Part shown: piece after piece, positions 36,886-46,559 of the stretch
How the letters are laid out: each line of letters opens with the position of its first letter
Position numbering within the stretch: the stretch's first letter is position 1
Origin: Flavobacterium sp. WC2421
GTDB lineage: Bacteria; Bacteroidota; Bacteroidia; Flavobacteriales; Flavobacteriaceae
Assembly: GCF_040822115.1 (NCBI RefSeq)
Contig: NZ_CP162004.1
Span: 744,001 to 808,000, forward strand
Length of the DNA: 64,000 nucleotides
Reading direction: 5' to 3'
Made by a program: the position numbers and the translations under genes
The notes under the pieces: generated by a model
What the model saw: the letters and a program-made list of their open reading frames with translations, nothing else
Told to the model about the DNA's origin: nothing
Databases searched by the model: none

Positions 36886-36933
36886 TAAGTATAAAAAAAA
36901 TCTCAACAATTGTTGAGATTTTTTTTATACTTA
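36886..36933. terminator. Perfect 48-bp palindrome, bidirectional terminator
   Basis: The two 24-base halves (36886-36909 and 36910-36933) are exact inverse copies with no loop. Each half contains TAAGTATA, eight A residues and TCTCAACAA. It terminates both the acyltransferase gene (plus, stop at 36866) and the TM2 gene (minus). Its last three bases are the TM2 stop codon. Confidence 0.85.
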
Positions 36934-37212
36934 AAACCAACCTTTTTTATGTACTTGATACGTTTGATAAAACTCCTCATCCGATTTTGTCAAATAAATA
37001 ATTCCTTCAATTACCCCTAATAATCCTGTAACAGATCCAAGTGTAAAAAGACTAATGACCAACCAAATAATTCCTTCGGAAGTATATCCCAATAAAAATT
37101 TATGAATCCCAAACGGACCTAAAAGTATCGCTAATAATCCTGCCGCTAGCCTTTTATTGTCTTCTTCTACTGGTTGCGGATTGTTCCAATGTTCTTGTTT
37201 TGAATGCTCCAT
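36931..37212 (-). CDS. TM2 domain-containing membrane protein
   Basis: The 93-residue protein has a polar N-terminus, then KRLAAGLLAILLGPFGIHKFLLG and a second helix (IIWLVISLFTLGSVTGLLGVIEGIIYL), the TM2 two-helix domain with its GxxGxHxFYLG-like motif. It is an inner-membrane protein of unknown function. The stop codon lies inside the 48-bp palindrome. The gene is 44 bp downstream of the dehydrogenase-VOC fusion gene and may share its transcript. Confidence 0.85.
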   Translation of the reverse strand: MEHSKQEHWNNPQPVEEDNKRLAAGLLAILLGPFGIHKFLLGYTSEGIIWLVISLFTLGSVTGLLGVIEGIIYLTKSDEEFYQTYQVHKKGWF

Positions 37213-37256
37213 GACAACTATAATTAATTGATTTCGAGTATTAAAAGTATTAAATT

Positions 37257-38618
37257 TTATTTAAAAACACTGTCAATAGGCTCCCAAAGTTCAATTTTAT
37301 TTCCTTCGATATCTACAATCCAACCAAACTTCCCATAATCATAGGATTCCATTTCGCCTACAACCGTCACGCCTTCTTGTTTTAATTGCAACAACAGCTT
37401 CTCTAGATTATCAACTCTAAAGTTTTGCATGAATTGTTTTTCGCTTGGCGCAAAATAAGTAGTATCATTTGCAAACGGAGACCATTGTGTTGAACAATCT
37501 AGCCCTTTGTTGTCCTTCCACCAAAAAGTGGATCCATAGTCATCTGTCTTTAACCCAAGATACTTTCCGTACCATTCCACTAGTTCTTTTGGATTTTTAG
37601 ATTTAAAAAAAATACCGCCAATTCCTGTAACTCGTTTTTCAGCTATTGTATTTTCAGGAGTTCCAAAATATTTTGCTTTGATTTTATCTACAATTACTTG
37701 TGCCAGTCGTTCGTGACTTTCAAAGGTCCAACCAGCTACATGCGGAGTCAAAATTACATTTGGTGCTTCTAATAAATACTGAAAAGCTTCAGACGTGTTT
37801 TCCTCTTGAAACAGCGTTTCAAAAGATAATTTCTCATATTCCAACACATCTAATCCTGCTCCCATAATTTTACCCGATTGCATAGCAGCAACCAAATCAG
37901 TAGTAACAATGTTCTTTCCTCTCGAAGTATTGATGATCCAAAACGGCTTAGCAAATCCATTAATAAAATCAGCATTAACCATTTTATTGGTTTCTGGCGT
38001 CCATGGAATATGTAAACTCACCACATCTACTTTTTGCTTAAATTCTTCTAATGACACTTGTTTTGCATTGGAGTCACCCACATTTTCTAAAATGTCATAA
38101 CACAATACTTCCACCTCAAAACCGCGTAGTTTTTTAGCAAACGATTTCCCCATGTTTCCGTAGCCAATAATCCCAACGGTTTTTCCATCGAGTTCATGAC
38201 CGCGATTGCTTTCCCGATTCCAATGCCCCGAACGGATTTCTCTATCAGCACTATTCAGTTTATTGAACAGCGAAAGAATCATTCCTAAAGTATGTTCAGC
38301 AACGGCGTTTCTATTTCCTTCAGGCGCAGCAATAAGCGTCACGTTTTTAGTTTCGGCATAATCACAATCAATGCTTTCCAGACCAGCGCCTACACGAGCT
38401 ATAAACTGTAAATTTGTGGCTTTATCTAAGAATTGCTTGTCAATCTTGAAACGACTACGGATAACGATGCCGTGATAATCTTGAATTTTGGCTTCAATTT
38501 CCTCTTTGGAAGAAGTGAAATCCTCCTGATTGGTAAAACCTAGGGTTTGCAATTGTCCCCATAATATAGGGTTATTGCTATCGATATGAAGTATTTTAAT
38601 GTTTTCTGGTTTCAACAT
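37257..38618 (-). CDS. D-2-hydroxyacid dehydrogenase fused to a VOC/glyoxalase domain
   Basis: The 453-residue protein contains two families. Residues 1-322 are an NAD-dependent D-2-hydroxyacid dehydrogenase (phosphoglycerate-dehydrogenase type): VRARVGAGLES-like RVGAGLESIDC, GIIGYGNMGKSFA (GxGxxG), INTSRGKNIV (catalytic Arg) and LTPHVAGWT (His). Residues 327-453 are a VOC domain: RVTGIGGIFFKSKNPKELVEW, STFWWKD, FGWIVDIEGNKIELWEP. The join is clean and in frame (RVTG begins at 37634). Such VOC proteins are usually free-standing. Role unknown; serine biosynthesis is possible for the first domain. Confidence 0.87.
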   Translation of the reverse strand: MLKPENIKILHIDSNNPILWGQLQTLGFTNQEDFTSSKEEIEAKIQDYHGIVIRSRFKIDKQFLDKATNLQFIARVGAGLESIDCDYAETKNVTLIAAPEGNRNAVAEHTLGMILSLFNKLNSADREIRSGHWNRESNRGHELDGKTVGIIGYGNMGKSFAKKLRGFEVEVLCYDILENVGDSNAKQVSLEEFKQKVDVVSLHIPWTPETNKMVNADFINGFAKPFWIINTSRGKNIVTTDLVAAMQSGKIMGAGLDVLEYEKLSFETLFQEENTSEAFQYLLEAPNVILTPHVAGWTFESHERLAQVIVDKIKAKYFGTPENTIAEKRVTGIGGIFFKSKNPKELVEWYGKYLGLKTDDYGSTFWWKDNKGLDCSTQWSPFANDTTYFAPSEKQFMQNFRVDNLEKLLLQLKQEGVTVVGEMESYDYGKFGWIVDIEGNKIELWEPIDSVFK

Positions 38619-38733
38619 TGTTCTATAATTTAATGTTGTTCAAAGTTACAATTCTTAATAGTGAAATTGCATGATTTGTCTGCTGGATTGTAAGAATCAA
38701 GTTCCAATTATAAAATAGTATAAATAAGGGAAT

Positions 38734-39117
38734 CTAGTTTGTAGCCCAATAATCAAAAACCGTCACTTTATCTGGTGCAGGATTTAAAAGCGCCACAAAA
38801 GCTTTGTGAGCTGGATCAATAAGATACGCATCCCTATCTGCTTCACTAGTAAATGTCAAAGTAAAACAATGCGTCAAACCATTATTTAAGTTTTCAGGAC
38901 TATTATTAGTTCCCCATTCGAATGCCTTTATAACTGGGATTTTATGTTCTAAATCACTCAATGCAGCTACCACTTTATTGATATATGCAGGATCTGTATT
39001 TTCATTCCAACCAAACATAACCGCATGACGTAGCAATTGTTTATTATGGGTTTTTTGGGCATTTACAGTAGCACAACTTGCCATAATTAGTAACGTAATT
39101 ATTAATACTTTTTTCAT
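38734..39117 (-). CDS. Exported Dabb (stress-responsive A/B barrel) protein
   Basis: The 127-residue protein has a signal peptide (LIMASCATVNAQKT) and a dimeric alpha+beta barrel domain: LLRHAVMFGWNEN, VIKAFEWGTNNSPENL, HCFTLTFTSEADRDAYL and DPAHKAFVALL. Dabb domains are usually cytosolic; the export signal makes this member extracytoplasmic. Function is unknown. It is separated from neighbours by over 100 bp on each side, with no terminator recognised. Confidence 0.85.
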   Translation of the reverse strand: MKKVLIITLLIMASCATVNAQKTHNKQLLRHAVMFGWNENTDPAYINKVVAALSDLEHKIPVIKAFEWGTNNSPENLNNGLTHCFTLTFTSEADRDAYLIDPAHKAFVALLNPAPDKVTVFDYWATN

Positions 39118-39246
39118 TTTGCTTTTTTTTGAAATATACGAAATATTTCAATCCTTTAACTGGTAGAGATAAGGTTGTTCTCTAAATGAATTTAGCATTC
39201 TTTTTGAATTAAATTTTAATTATCTAAATGCAAAAAAAGTGAATTT

Positions 39247-40233
39247 TTATTGATAATGGCTCCCGAGTTTTTTTTCTATTGAAGGTAAATCTTTTATATA
39301 TTGCTTCGCATCCCATTTCATTTTCCATACTTTAATGTATTCAGACAGAGGACTGAGATATATTTCTCCTCTTCTTTTATCAACATTCTCTGGATCTTTC
39401 AATGGTAAAATATAATATGTTTTTGTTTGCGGATCTTGACCAACTTGAGTTCCATAAATTTGTTTTTTATTTTGCATGGTAAGAAATCGATCCTCATACA
39501 TTGCCAAATATTCTGGCATTGACTCTCCTTTTTTAACAGACTCCTTAATTAAAGGCAAATACTTTTTACTGTCTTTTAAATCTAGACTCATAACTAGAGC
39601 TGATAAAATATACTCCCCTTTCAAACCTAATAAATCAGAGCTTGGCCAACCATCCTTAGCAATAATAGCATCTATTTTTTGTTTAATTTTTGTCTTTCCC
39701 TCATCAATTGTTTTATTAAAAGCGAGCATTTTTTGCGTATTACTTCCATTCTTATTTACAAATTCAGGCATATCCTTTAAAAGATTTTGATTTTCATCAT
39801 TTAAAGCCTTTAATTCGGTTACCAAAATAGAATTTAGCTTAGCTTCCTTTTTAAGTTTATTTCGTTTCACTTCCTTTAAAAAGGCTGCCCAACGTTTGTC
39901 ATTATGAAGAGAAGCTAAATCTTCATCAATAATTGTATGATCGTAATTTGTATAACTTCTTTTTATTTCCTTTGATTCGAGTTGATAAAATGAACTATCT
40001 GGAACTTTGGCTAATGCCCATGAACAAGCAGCGTTATATCGATCATTGGCTCTAATTTTCCATCCCTTAATTTCAAATGCCCTTGAGTATACCGATCCCG
40101 AATTTAAATAGTCTTTTGCCTCGTAAAGCGAATCTGCTTTAGTAACTAGTTTATAATATTCATTGGATGGATTTTGTCCGAATGAAACAGAAGTTGTTAA
40201 GATTAATAGGATAAGATTGGTTATTTTTTTCAT
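39247..40233 (-). CDS. Secreted DUF6624-type protein with TPR-like N-terminus
   Basis: The 328-residue protein has a signal peptide (LTTSVSFGQ), a TPR-like segment at about 25-95 (YYKLVTKADSLYEAKDYLNSG), a helical linker, and a C-terminal part with YLPLIKESVKKGESMPEYL, YEDRFLTMQNKKQIYGTQV and NVDKRRGEIYLSPL, the usual DUF6624 block. Function is unknown. It lies in a run of minus-strand single envelope genes between the Dabb and lipocalin-like genes. Confidence 0.7.
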   Translation of the reverse strand: MKKITNLILLILTTSVSFGQNPSNEYYKLVTKADSLYEAKDYLNSGSVYSRAFEIKGWKIRANDRYNAACSWALAKVPDSSFYQLESKEIKRSYTNYDHTIIDEDLASLHNDKRWAAFLKEVKRNKLKKEAKLNSILVTELKALNDENQNLLKDMPEFVNKNGSNTQKMLAFNKTIDEGKTKIKQKIDAIIAKDGWPSSDLLGLKGEYILSALVMSLDLKDSKKYLPLIKESVKKGESMPEYLAMYEDRFLTMQNKKQIYGTQVGQDPQTKTYYILPLKDPENVDKRRGEIYLSPLSEYIKVWKMKWDAKQYIKDLPSIEKKLGSHYQ

Positions 40234-40283
40234 TTTAATTCTACTGTTGTTAACTTCTAATAATAAATTTCCAAGTTAGGAAA

Positions 40284-40676
40284 TTATTGCTTAACATATT
40301 CAATTTGATAACAATCGTAACACTCGTCACTCAAAAACAATTTTGCTCCTTCTACACTAAATGATTGACTAGGTTTTCCTGAAAGATAAACTAACATTGG
40401 TTTCTTTTCTCCAAAAATAGATTCTTTAGCTTGAATTGAATAGGATTCAGTTGTTGTTAAATTTCCGTTTTCATAGGTTTTTACTTCTGACTTTGAAATT
40501 TCAACACTCATGGATTTATTTGTGGAACTTGGAGTTGTAGTTTCTCCAGTTATGCCTCCGCTAGATTGAACCCAATCCCATTTTCCAACAATAGAATTAG
40601 CAACCATAGTCGATTCACTTGTTGAACAACTAAACAAAGTGAAAATTAACGCAAAGTATATTAAAGGTATTTTCAT
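40284..40676 (-). CDS. Small lipocalin-like lipoprotein
   Basis: The 130-residue protein has a lipobox (ALIFTLFSCSTSES, Cys about residue 17) followed by SIVGKWDWVQSSGG, the opening of Bacteroidota lipocalin-like proteins, and beta-strand-rich sequence to the end. A Cys pair, DECYDCYQ, near the C-terminus could form a disulfide. Ligand unknown. It lies 50 bp upstream of the DUF6624 gene and may be co-transcribed. Confidence 0.75.
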   Translation of the reverse strand: MKIPLIYFALIFTLFSCSTSESTMVANSIVGKWDWVQSSGGITGETTTPSSTNKSMSVEISKSEVKTYENGNLTTTESYSIQAKESIFGEKKPMLVYLSGKPSQSFSVEGAKLFLSDECYDCYQIEYVKQ

Positions 40677-41129
40677 AATTATTGTTTTAAATATGATACG
40701 AATTTTTCCAATTGGTTGCGTACTTTTTGACTTATTTATAAGTTACTTCCTGAATTATTATTAAAAAAAGCAATTTGATTTTATCGATAATATCAAATGA
40801 TACTATTAAAAGTAGTTTTGTTTCTCCATTGAAACAAATATAATCATTGTTAATTAAGCTAATTGGCTTAAAAACTACCACAAAAACCAACAAAACTAAA
40901 GAGTATGGTGATTTGCCTCAATTGTAATAAAAAAGATTTTTGAATAAAGAGTAACGATTGCTGATTTTTGATTTGAAAAACCAAACTCAAAACACATTCG
41001 AGGCTGCGTGAGGGATAGAAGCTAGCTACCGAAGTAGCGCGGATAGCTCGACACCATTAAAAAAAGGGTCTTATCAACATTCCTGCTGATAAGACCCTTT
41101 TTATTAATGGGGGCACGCCCAAATAATTA
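40677..41129. other. 453-bp intergenic region with an RNA-like element
   Basis: No protein gene is visible. The first ~260 bp are AT-rich and unremarkable. GATTTTTG at 40963-40970, with a TTG 20 bases upstream (40940-40942), is a near-consensus promoter. It precedes the structured element at 41006-41118. Confidence 0.55.
41006..41118 (+). ncRNA. Candidate structured RNA, Flavo-1-like (element 1)
   Basis: GCGTG (41006-41010) pairs with CACGC (41114-41118), enclosing GTGAGGGATAG. A hairpin follows (GCTAC 41025-41029, loop CGAA, GTAGC 41034-41038), then the core GCGGATAGC. Last comes a long near-perfect hairpin, 41054-41076 with 41087-41110, whose inner 11-bp stem is GGGTCTTATCA/TGATAAGACCC. 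The closing stem, GTGAGGGATAG, CGGATAGC and GGCACGCCC resemble an intergenic family that I associate with the Flavo-1 RNA motif. That link is from memory and unverified. The long hairpin, read on the minus strand, ends with seven T and also serves as proC terminator. Confidence 0.45.
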
Positions 41130-41906
41130 TTATCCTTTGATTTGTTTCAATGAAGTTTTTATTCCGCGTATTAAGGACGAACTGAATCCGTGCATTTCCA
41201 TTTCGTTTAATCCCGCAATGGTACAGCCTTGTGGCGTAGTTACACGGTCGATTAATTGTTCTGGATGTACTTGTTCTTCCATGACCATTTCGGCTGCTCC
41301 TTTTACTGTTTGTGCTGAGATAGCCAATGCGGTTTTCCAGTCAAATCCTATTTCGATTCCAGCTTGCATCGATGCACGGATGTAACGCAAGGCAAAAGCG
41401 GTTCCAGAGGCGGCAAGTACTGTAGCTGCATCCATTAATTTCTCATCAATTATAGGCGCTGTCCCTAAATCTTTGAAAAGAGCGACCGTATTTTCGGCTT
41501 TCTCTTTGTCTTTTTCATGAAAAGCAATACAGGTTGCTGAGGCACCAAATTGGGACGCAATATTTGGCATGATTCGGATGGCGCTATTACCAGATCCTAT
41601 CTTGTTTTGTAAATTTTCTATCGATAAGCCACTTACAGCTGAGGCGATTACTTTATTTGAAATTACGGGAAGAATTTCGGCCAAAACTACATCTACTTGG
41701 TATGGTTTTATGGTTAAAATCACAATATCTGCTTCTTGAATTCCTTGTGTATTATCCGTAGAAACCGTTATGCCCTGTTCTTCCAAATATAAAATGCTGG
41801 CGGTGTTTCTTCTTGTAATGGTGATTTGATTTCCTTGCGAAAATTTAGATAATCCTTTTGCGATGGCAACTCCTAAGTTTCCTCCGCCAATAATATGTAC
41901 TTTCAT
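41130..41906 (-). CDS. proC: Pyrroline-5-carboxylate reductase
   Basis: ProC reduces pyrroline-5-carboxylate to proline using NAD(P)H. The 258-residue protein has the N-terminal Rossmann motif MKVHIIGGGNLGVAIAKGL, VILTIKPYQVD, ASAVSGLSIENLQ, IRIMPNIASQFG, and the C-terminal ERVTTPQG-type signature DRVTTPQGCTIAGL. It is the last gene of the minus-strand unit that includes mgtE, 47 bp downstream of it, and is followed by the hairpin at 41054-41110. Confidence 0.95.
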   Translation of the reverse strand: MKVHIIGGGNLGVAIAKGLSKFSQGNQITITRRNTASILYLEEQGITVSTDNTQGIQEADIVILTIKPYQVDVVLAEILPVISNKVIASAVSGLSIENLQNKIGSGNSAIRIMPNIASQFGASATCIAFHEKDKEKAENTVALFKDLGTAPIIDEKLMDAATVLAASGTAFALRYIRASMQAGIEIGFDWKTALAISAQTVKGAAEMVMEEQVHPEQLIDRVTTPQGCTIAGLNEMEMHGFSSSLIRGIKTSLKQIKG

Positions 41907-41953
41907 GCTGGTTGTGGTTTATTAATTAATAAATTTTAAATTCAGTCTGGTTT

Positions 41954-43363
41954 TCATAATAACTTCCCTTTTAATAATAAGGAAGCAATTGTAAAATAAA
42001 TAACCAAACCTGTCACATCTACCAAAGTTGCTACAAATGGTGCTGAAGATGTTGCAGGGTCTAATCTAAGTTTTTTTAATAAAAAAGGTATCATCGAGCC
42101 TGAAAGTGTTCCCCATAAAACTATAAATACTAATGAAATTGAAACCGTCATTGCAACCGCAACCCAATGAATACCATATTGATACAATCCCGTTTGTTGC
42201 CAAATCATTATTCTAATAAATCCTACAATCCCTAATATAGAACCCAATAAAAATCCTGAGGCAATTTCTTTTTTCATTACAAACCACCAGTCTTTGAGGT
42301 CTAATTCTTTCAACGCCATAGCACGAATAATCAAAGTGGCGGCTTGTGAACCAGAATTCCCCCCACTCGAAATGATAAGTGGAACAAACAGTGCCAAAAC
42401 AACCGCTTTTTCGATTTCTCCTTCAAAAAATCCCATTGCCGAAGCGGTAAACATTTCTCCAACAAATAAAATTACCAACCAAGTGGCCCGTTTTTTGACC
42501 ATTTCGAAAAGTCTTGTTTGCACATAGGGTAATTCAAGTGCTTCCAAACCACCAAATTTTTGAATATCTTCGGTATCCCTTTTTTCTATTTCGTCTTTTA
42601 TGACATCAATCACATCATCAATCGTGATGCGACCTACCAAACGCCCCAATTCATCCACAACTGGAATAGCTTCGAGGTCGTATTTATCCATTATTCGGGC
42701 TACCTCAACATCAGCCATTTCAACACCTACATAATTCAGTTTTCGAATATAAAATTCGCTTATTGGCGTTTTGGTAGTTGGCGCCGTCAGCAAATCCTTC
42801 AGCGACAAACGTCCCTTGAGCTTATTGTCGTCATCAACAACGTAAATTGAATGTACTCTGGAAATATTTTCTGCCTGTATTCGCATTTCTTTTACGCAAG
42901 TCATCACGTTCCAATTCTCATTGACTTTTACCAATTCTTTGTGCATGATTCCACCCGCTGTATCCTCGTCATAACGCAATAAATCGACAATACTTTTGGC
43001 GTGTTCAATATCTTGAAGTTCCGATATTACCTCGGCTTTTCTATCCTTGGAAAGCTCTCCAATAATATCGGCCGCATCATTGGTTTCTAACTCATCGAGC
43101 TCCTCTGCAATTTCTTTCGAAGACAATCGGCTTAATATTTTCTCTCGTAAATCATCGTCCAATTCAAGGAGAATTTCGGCTGTTTTCTCACTGTCTAAAA
43201 CTTGGAAAATATAGGTAGCTTCCTCGATGCTAACCTCATCCAGAATTTCTGCAAAATCAGCATGATGCATATCATTCAACAAAACTTCCAGTTGCTGGTT
43301 ATTTTTTTCTTGAATAAGTTGTGCTATTTGCTGAATTAAGTCTTTACTGATTTTAAATTCCAT
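41954..43363 (-). CDS. mgtE: Magnesium transporter MgtE
   Basis: The 469-residue protein has the MgtE N-terminal helical domain (about 1-130, with [15 protein letters not shown]), two CBS domains (about 130-260: [36 protein letters not shown]) and about five membrane helices (290-465) with the pore motif [18 protein letters not shown]. It imports Mg2+ under control of CBS Mg sensing. The start MEFKISKD at 43363 is preferred over 43372. Either way it overlaps the end of ksgA (11 bp), indicating coupling. Confidence 0.95.
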   Translation of the reverse strand: MEFKISKDLIQQIAQLIQEKNNQQLEVLLNDMHHADFAEILDEVSIEEATYIFQVLDSEKTAEILLELDDDLREKILSRLSSKEIAEELDELETNDAADIIGELSKDRKAEVISELQDIEHAKSIVDLLRYDEDTAGGIMHKELVKVNENWNVMTCVKEMRIQAENISRVHSIYVVDDDNKLKGRLSLKDLLTAPTTKTPISEFYIRKLNYVGVEMADVEVARIMDKYDLEAIPVVDELGRLVGRITIDDVIDVIKDEIEKRDTEDIQKFGGLEALELPYVQTRLFEMVKKRATWLVILFVGEMFTASAMGFFEGEIEKAVVLALFVPLIISSGGNSGSQAATLIIRAMALKELDLKDWWFVMKKEIASGFLLGSILGIVGFIRIMIWQQTGLYQYGIHWVAVAMTVSISLVFIVLWGTLSGSMIPFLLKKLRLDPATSSAPFVATLVDVTGLVIYFTIASLLLKGKLL

Positions 43364-44132
43364 CGGCTTCAATTTTTTGGGTCAATGCTATAAATTGTGC
43401 TACATCCAGCTGTTCTGGACGAAGATCAAAGATAGGATCTTCTCGTAAATTATCGGATAAGTTTAGCGTTTTTAAACTGTTACGTAATGTTTTACGACGT
43501 TGTTGAAAAGCGGTTTTCACTACCGTAAAAAATAACTTTTCGCCACAAGGCAAACTGTAATCTGCTTTTCTACGCAAACGCAACACCCCTGATTTTACTT
43601 TGGGTGGCGGAATAAAAACATTTTCGTCAACAGTAAATAAATATTCAGCATCATAAAATGCTTGCGCCAAAACTGATAATATTCCGTAGGCTTTTGTTCC
43701 TTTTTTTTCACAAATACGTTGCGCCACTTCTTTTTGGAACATCCCTGCAAATTCAGGAATTTGATCTCTCATTTCCAACGTTTTAAAAACAATTTGTGTC
43801 GATATATTGTACGGGAAATTCCCTATAATCGCAAATTGTTTGCCTTCAAAAACTTCATTGATATTGTATCTCAAGAAATCTTTTGAGATAATCTTGTCTT
43901 TTAATTTTGGATAATTTTCATCTAAGTAGGTAACAGATTCTGTATCAATCTCGATTACATACGTATTTATGGGCTTGTCTAACAAGTATTTTGTTAACAC
44001 TCCCATTCCAGGTCCTATTTCTAATACATCATCATACCCTTCTAGGTTCAACGTATCAGCAATGTCTTTAGCAATGCTTTCGTCTTTCAAGAAATGTTGT
44101 CCGAGGTGTTTTTTGGCTTTTACTTTTTCCAT
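43353..44132 (-). CDS. rsmA: 16S rRNA (adenine1518-N6/adenine1519-N6)-dimethyltransferase
   Basis: RsmA (KsgA) dimethylates two adjacent adenines in helix 45 of 16S rRNA late in 30S assembly. The 259-residue protein has [18 protein letters not shown]-binding [12 protein letters not shown], and the catalytic motif [10 protein letters not shown]; the C-terminal region has [18 protein letters not shown]. The mgtE start overlaps its end. It lies 154 bp after the DUF4286 gene. Confidence 0.96.
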   Translation of the reverse strand: MEKVKAKKHLGQHFLKDESIAKDIADTLNLEGYDDVLEIGPGMGVLTKYLLDKPINTYVIEIDTESVTYLDENYPKLKDKIISKDFLRYNINEVFEGKQFAIIGNFPYNISTQIVFKTLEMRDQIPEFAGMFQKEVAQRICEKKGTKAYGILSVLAQAFYDAEYLFTVDENVFIPPPKVKSGVLRLRRKADYSLPCGEKLFFTVVKTAFQQRRKTLRNSLKTLNLSDNLREDPIFDLRPEQLDVAQFIALTQKIEADGI

Positions 44133-44286
44133 GTTTTGTGTTTAAAGTTTAATGTTAAAGTTCCAAGTTTCCCAACTCAATACTTATTCCTTAAACTATT
44201 TTTTAAATTAGAGAAGATCATTTGCTTCCTCTAATGTAGCTACTAAATTCCTTTTTGATGCAGAAACACCTAAACTGAATACTTAT

Positions 44287-44598
44287 TTAATGATCCGAAA
44301 TCACTTCTAATTCTGTTCTAAAAGCCAGCATTTTGTCTCCAAATAATTTTGCTCCTTCTTCACGAAATCCAGGGGCATCTTCTTGGTAATATTTTTCTAA
44401 TGTTTCTTTGCTGTCTGTAGTATATTGAGCCGAATAGGTAACTCCGCCCATTTCTTCCTCTATCAAAACGCGAACTAATCGAGCAGAAGAGAATTTCCCT
44501 GTGGCCAGAATTTCAGGTATGTGTTTGTGTTGCATCCAGATCATCCATTGATCGTGAACGCTTTCATGTATGTTTGTGGTAACGTTGTATATTATCAT
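44287..44598 (-). CDS. DUF4286 family protein
   Basis: The 103-residue cytosolic protein starts MIIYNVTTNIHESVHDQWM and contains MQHKHIPEILATGKF and YSAQYTTDSKETLEKYY, the DUF4286 pattern, with a ferredoxin-like alpha/beta-barrel appearance. Function is unknown. It lies between the TPR protein and rsmA, an order I believe is common in Flavobacteriia. Confidence 0.85.
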   Translation of the reverse strand: MIIYNVTTNIHESVHDQWMIWMQHKHIPEILATGKFSSARLVRVLIEEEMGGVTYSAQYTTDSKETLEKYYQEDAPGFREEGAKLFGDKMLAFRTELEVISDH

Positions 44599-44600
44599 GT

Positions 44601-44657
44601 GTTAATTGGGTTAACTGGTTAATTGTTTAATCGGTTAACCAAATAACCGATTAACCT
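44601..44657. repeat. GGTTAA repeats and hairpin upstream of the DUF4286 gene
   Basis: GTTAA/GGTTAA units recur from 44601 to 44657. TTAATCGGTTA (44627-44637) pairs exactly with TAACCGATTAA (44644-44654) around a 6-base loop. On the minus strand the hairpin follows the TPR gene stop closely, but there is no good T-run. Confidence 0.45.
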
Positions 44658-44659
44658 TT

Positions 44660-46438
44660 CTATAGATTTTTATCTCCTCTTAATCTTCTGAAGCTTTTTC
44701 TTGCTTCTACAAAATAAATACTGTCTTCATGACCAAAGAGTATTTTTTCATATAATGGCTTTGCCTTTTCGGGTTCGTTTATTTTTTTATTATAAATTTC
44801 TGCTGAAAAATACAGTGCTTCATCTATGTAAATTCCGTCACTATGATGGTCAATAATTGCTTGATATTGGCTTAAAGCCAAATTATAATCGGCTGTTTTT
44901 TCATAGATTTTACCCAATCGTAATAGCGTTACTGCTTCTATTTCCTGTCCTTTGAATTTTTGCAAAATGGACTGAAACTGTATAATCGCTTCCTGATTTC
45001 TATTTTGATACAACAAATAATCTCCTTTGGCAAATGCCGCTAATGCCGTTTGTGTCGAATCAGCAACAGTATTGTCATTAATCAACAAAAAATACTCCAG
45101 AGCATCATTAGCAATCAATTGTGTATTTGCCGATTTTAGTTCTTTGAACTGCTTCAACGCCCAAACGAAATCTGTTTTAAAATAACTCGTTTTTGCAGCT
45201 TTCAAACTGGCTTCGTGTGCCACAATATCATTCTTTAAATCCATTTCAATCTGTGAATAATAAATCAACGCTTGGTTGAATTTTTCTTCATACAGCAAAA
45301 TATCTGCCAACTCCATTTTCACCTTCGCAACATCATAATCATTCAATTGTAATTCCAGTGCTTTTGCTATTATTACTCTTGCTTTTTCAGGGTTTTTCAA
45401 ATTAAAAGCTACAAAATGCGCCTGAATCAATTGCAAAGATAAGGTAAAAGGTGTTATTTCATATTCTGTCAACAAACGCTCTAATTGTGAGTTGATTGCA
45501 GGAAAATCTCTTTCTTGGGCTTTAGCAATTTTTAATTTTATTATATACGAATGCGCTTGAACGAGCAACTCTATATCCTTAGTGTTTTCTATTACAAAAC
45601 TCAACATTTCATTGGCAGTGGCTTCATCCTCTTCTTCAATGGCAAGCTGAATCAAACTAACAATATTAGCTAGCGATTCTGGATTGCGCTTATAAATGGC
45701 TTTTTCCTGAATAAATGCTTTTGAAAACTCTTTTTGTTGGACGTAATACCAACTCAAATACCGATTCCAAAATAGGTCTTGGCTTTTTTGAACTCTAAGA
45801 ATTAATGCTTTTCGCAAAAGATTACTAAAATCAGCATCGCCATCGTCAGTAATGTACCGTGCTAATTGATTTTGTATCAATATCGAATTTTGAGGATTGG
45901 CTAAAGCTTCGTCAAGAAAGGTCGAAATCATCATTTCAGTATTTCCCATTTGCCCATAAAGCAGTCCTTTTTGATAATTAAAATTATAATTAGGAACGAG
46001 ATCAGAAGCTATTTGATATGATTTTAAGGCATAGTCCAATAATACTTTCTTCTCAAATGAATTAGAAATCGCATATACTTCATTCGGGTTTTTCCGAATT
46101 CGGTCTAAGGCTAAATCGTAATTAATTTTAGCTTTATCCTCTTTTTTTTGGAGTTGGAAATTGTATCCTAATTCTACTAGAAGACTCCCTTGTTTGTATT
46201 TATCAAGGCGAGCTTGAATTGCTTTTTCGGCAATGTCGTATTGTTGTAACTGTTGGTAGCAATCTACAGTTCTCAGGAAATACTGCAAGTTTTGAGGTAT
46301 GCTTTCCAGTAACTCTTCGTAACTTATTTTGGCTTTTTCAAAATCACCTTTGTCATAATAATACTGTGCCAATTGCTCGTTTTGAGAAAAACAAACTAAT
46401 GAAAAAAACAAAGTGATATGTAGAAAGAGTTTTTTCAT
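44660..46438 (-). CDS. TPR-repeat protein, exported
   Basis: The 592-residue protein has a signal peptide (FFSLVCFSQNEQ) and TPR-like helical repeats from about residue 20 to the end: LAQYYYDKGDFEKAKISYEE at the N-terminus, YNLALSQYQAIIDHHSDG and PEKAKPLYEKILFGHEDS at the C-terminus. The C-terminal repeats resemble the tol-pal YbgF/BamD class. It is presumably a periplasmic scaffolding protein. It lies 121 bp after serS and starts a run of minus-strand genes through proC. Confidence 0.85.
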   Translation of the reverse strand: MKKLFLHITLFFSLVCFSQNEQLAQYYYDKGDFEKAKISYEELLESIPQNLQYFLRTVDCYQQLQQYDIAEKAIQARLDKYKQGSLLVELGYNFQLQKKEDKAKINYDLALDRIRKNPNEVYAISNSFEKKVLLDYALKSYQIASDLVPNYNFNYQKGLLYGQMGNTEMMISTFLDEALANPQNSILIQNQLARYITDDGDADFSNLLRKALILRVQKSQDLFWNRYLSWYYVQQKEFSKAFIQEKAIYKRNPESLANIVSLIQLAIEEEDEATANEMLSFVIENTKDIELLVQAHSYIIKLKIAKAQERDFPAINSQLERLLTEYEITPFTLSLQLIQAHFVAFNLKNPEKARVIIAKALELQLNDYDVAKVKMELADILLYEEKFNQALIYYSQIEMDLKNDIVAHEASLKAAKTSYFKTDFVWALKQFKELKSANTQLIANDALEYFLLINDNTVADSTQTALAAFAKGDYLLYQNRNQEAIIQFQSILQKFKGQEIEAVTLLRLGKIYEKTADYNLALSQYQAIIDHHSDGIYIDEALYFSAEIYNKKINEPEKAKPLYEKILFGHEDSIYFVEARKSFRRLRGDKNL

Positions 46439-46559
46439 TATTAATTATAGTTTGTTTTGTCAAACATCAATTTTATAAACATATAAATCATATCAATTTT
46501 TGCATCACCTTCATTTTGGAATTTTTACAAAAACTGATATGACTTATATGTTACATTTT

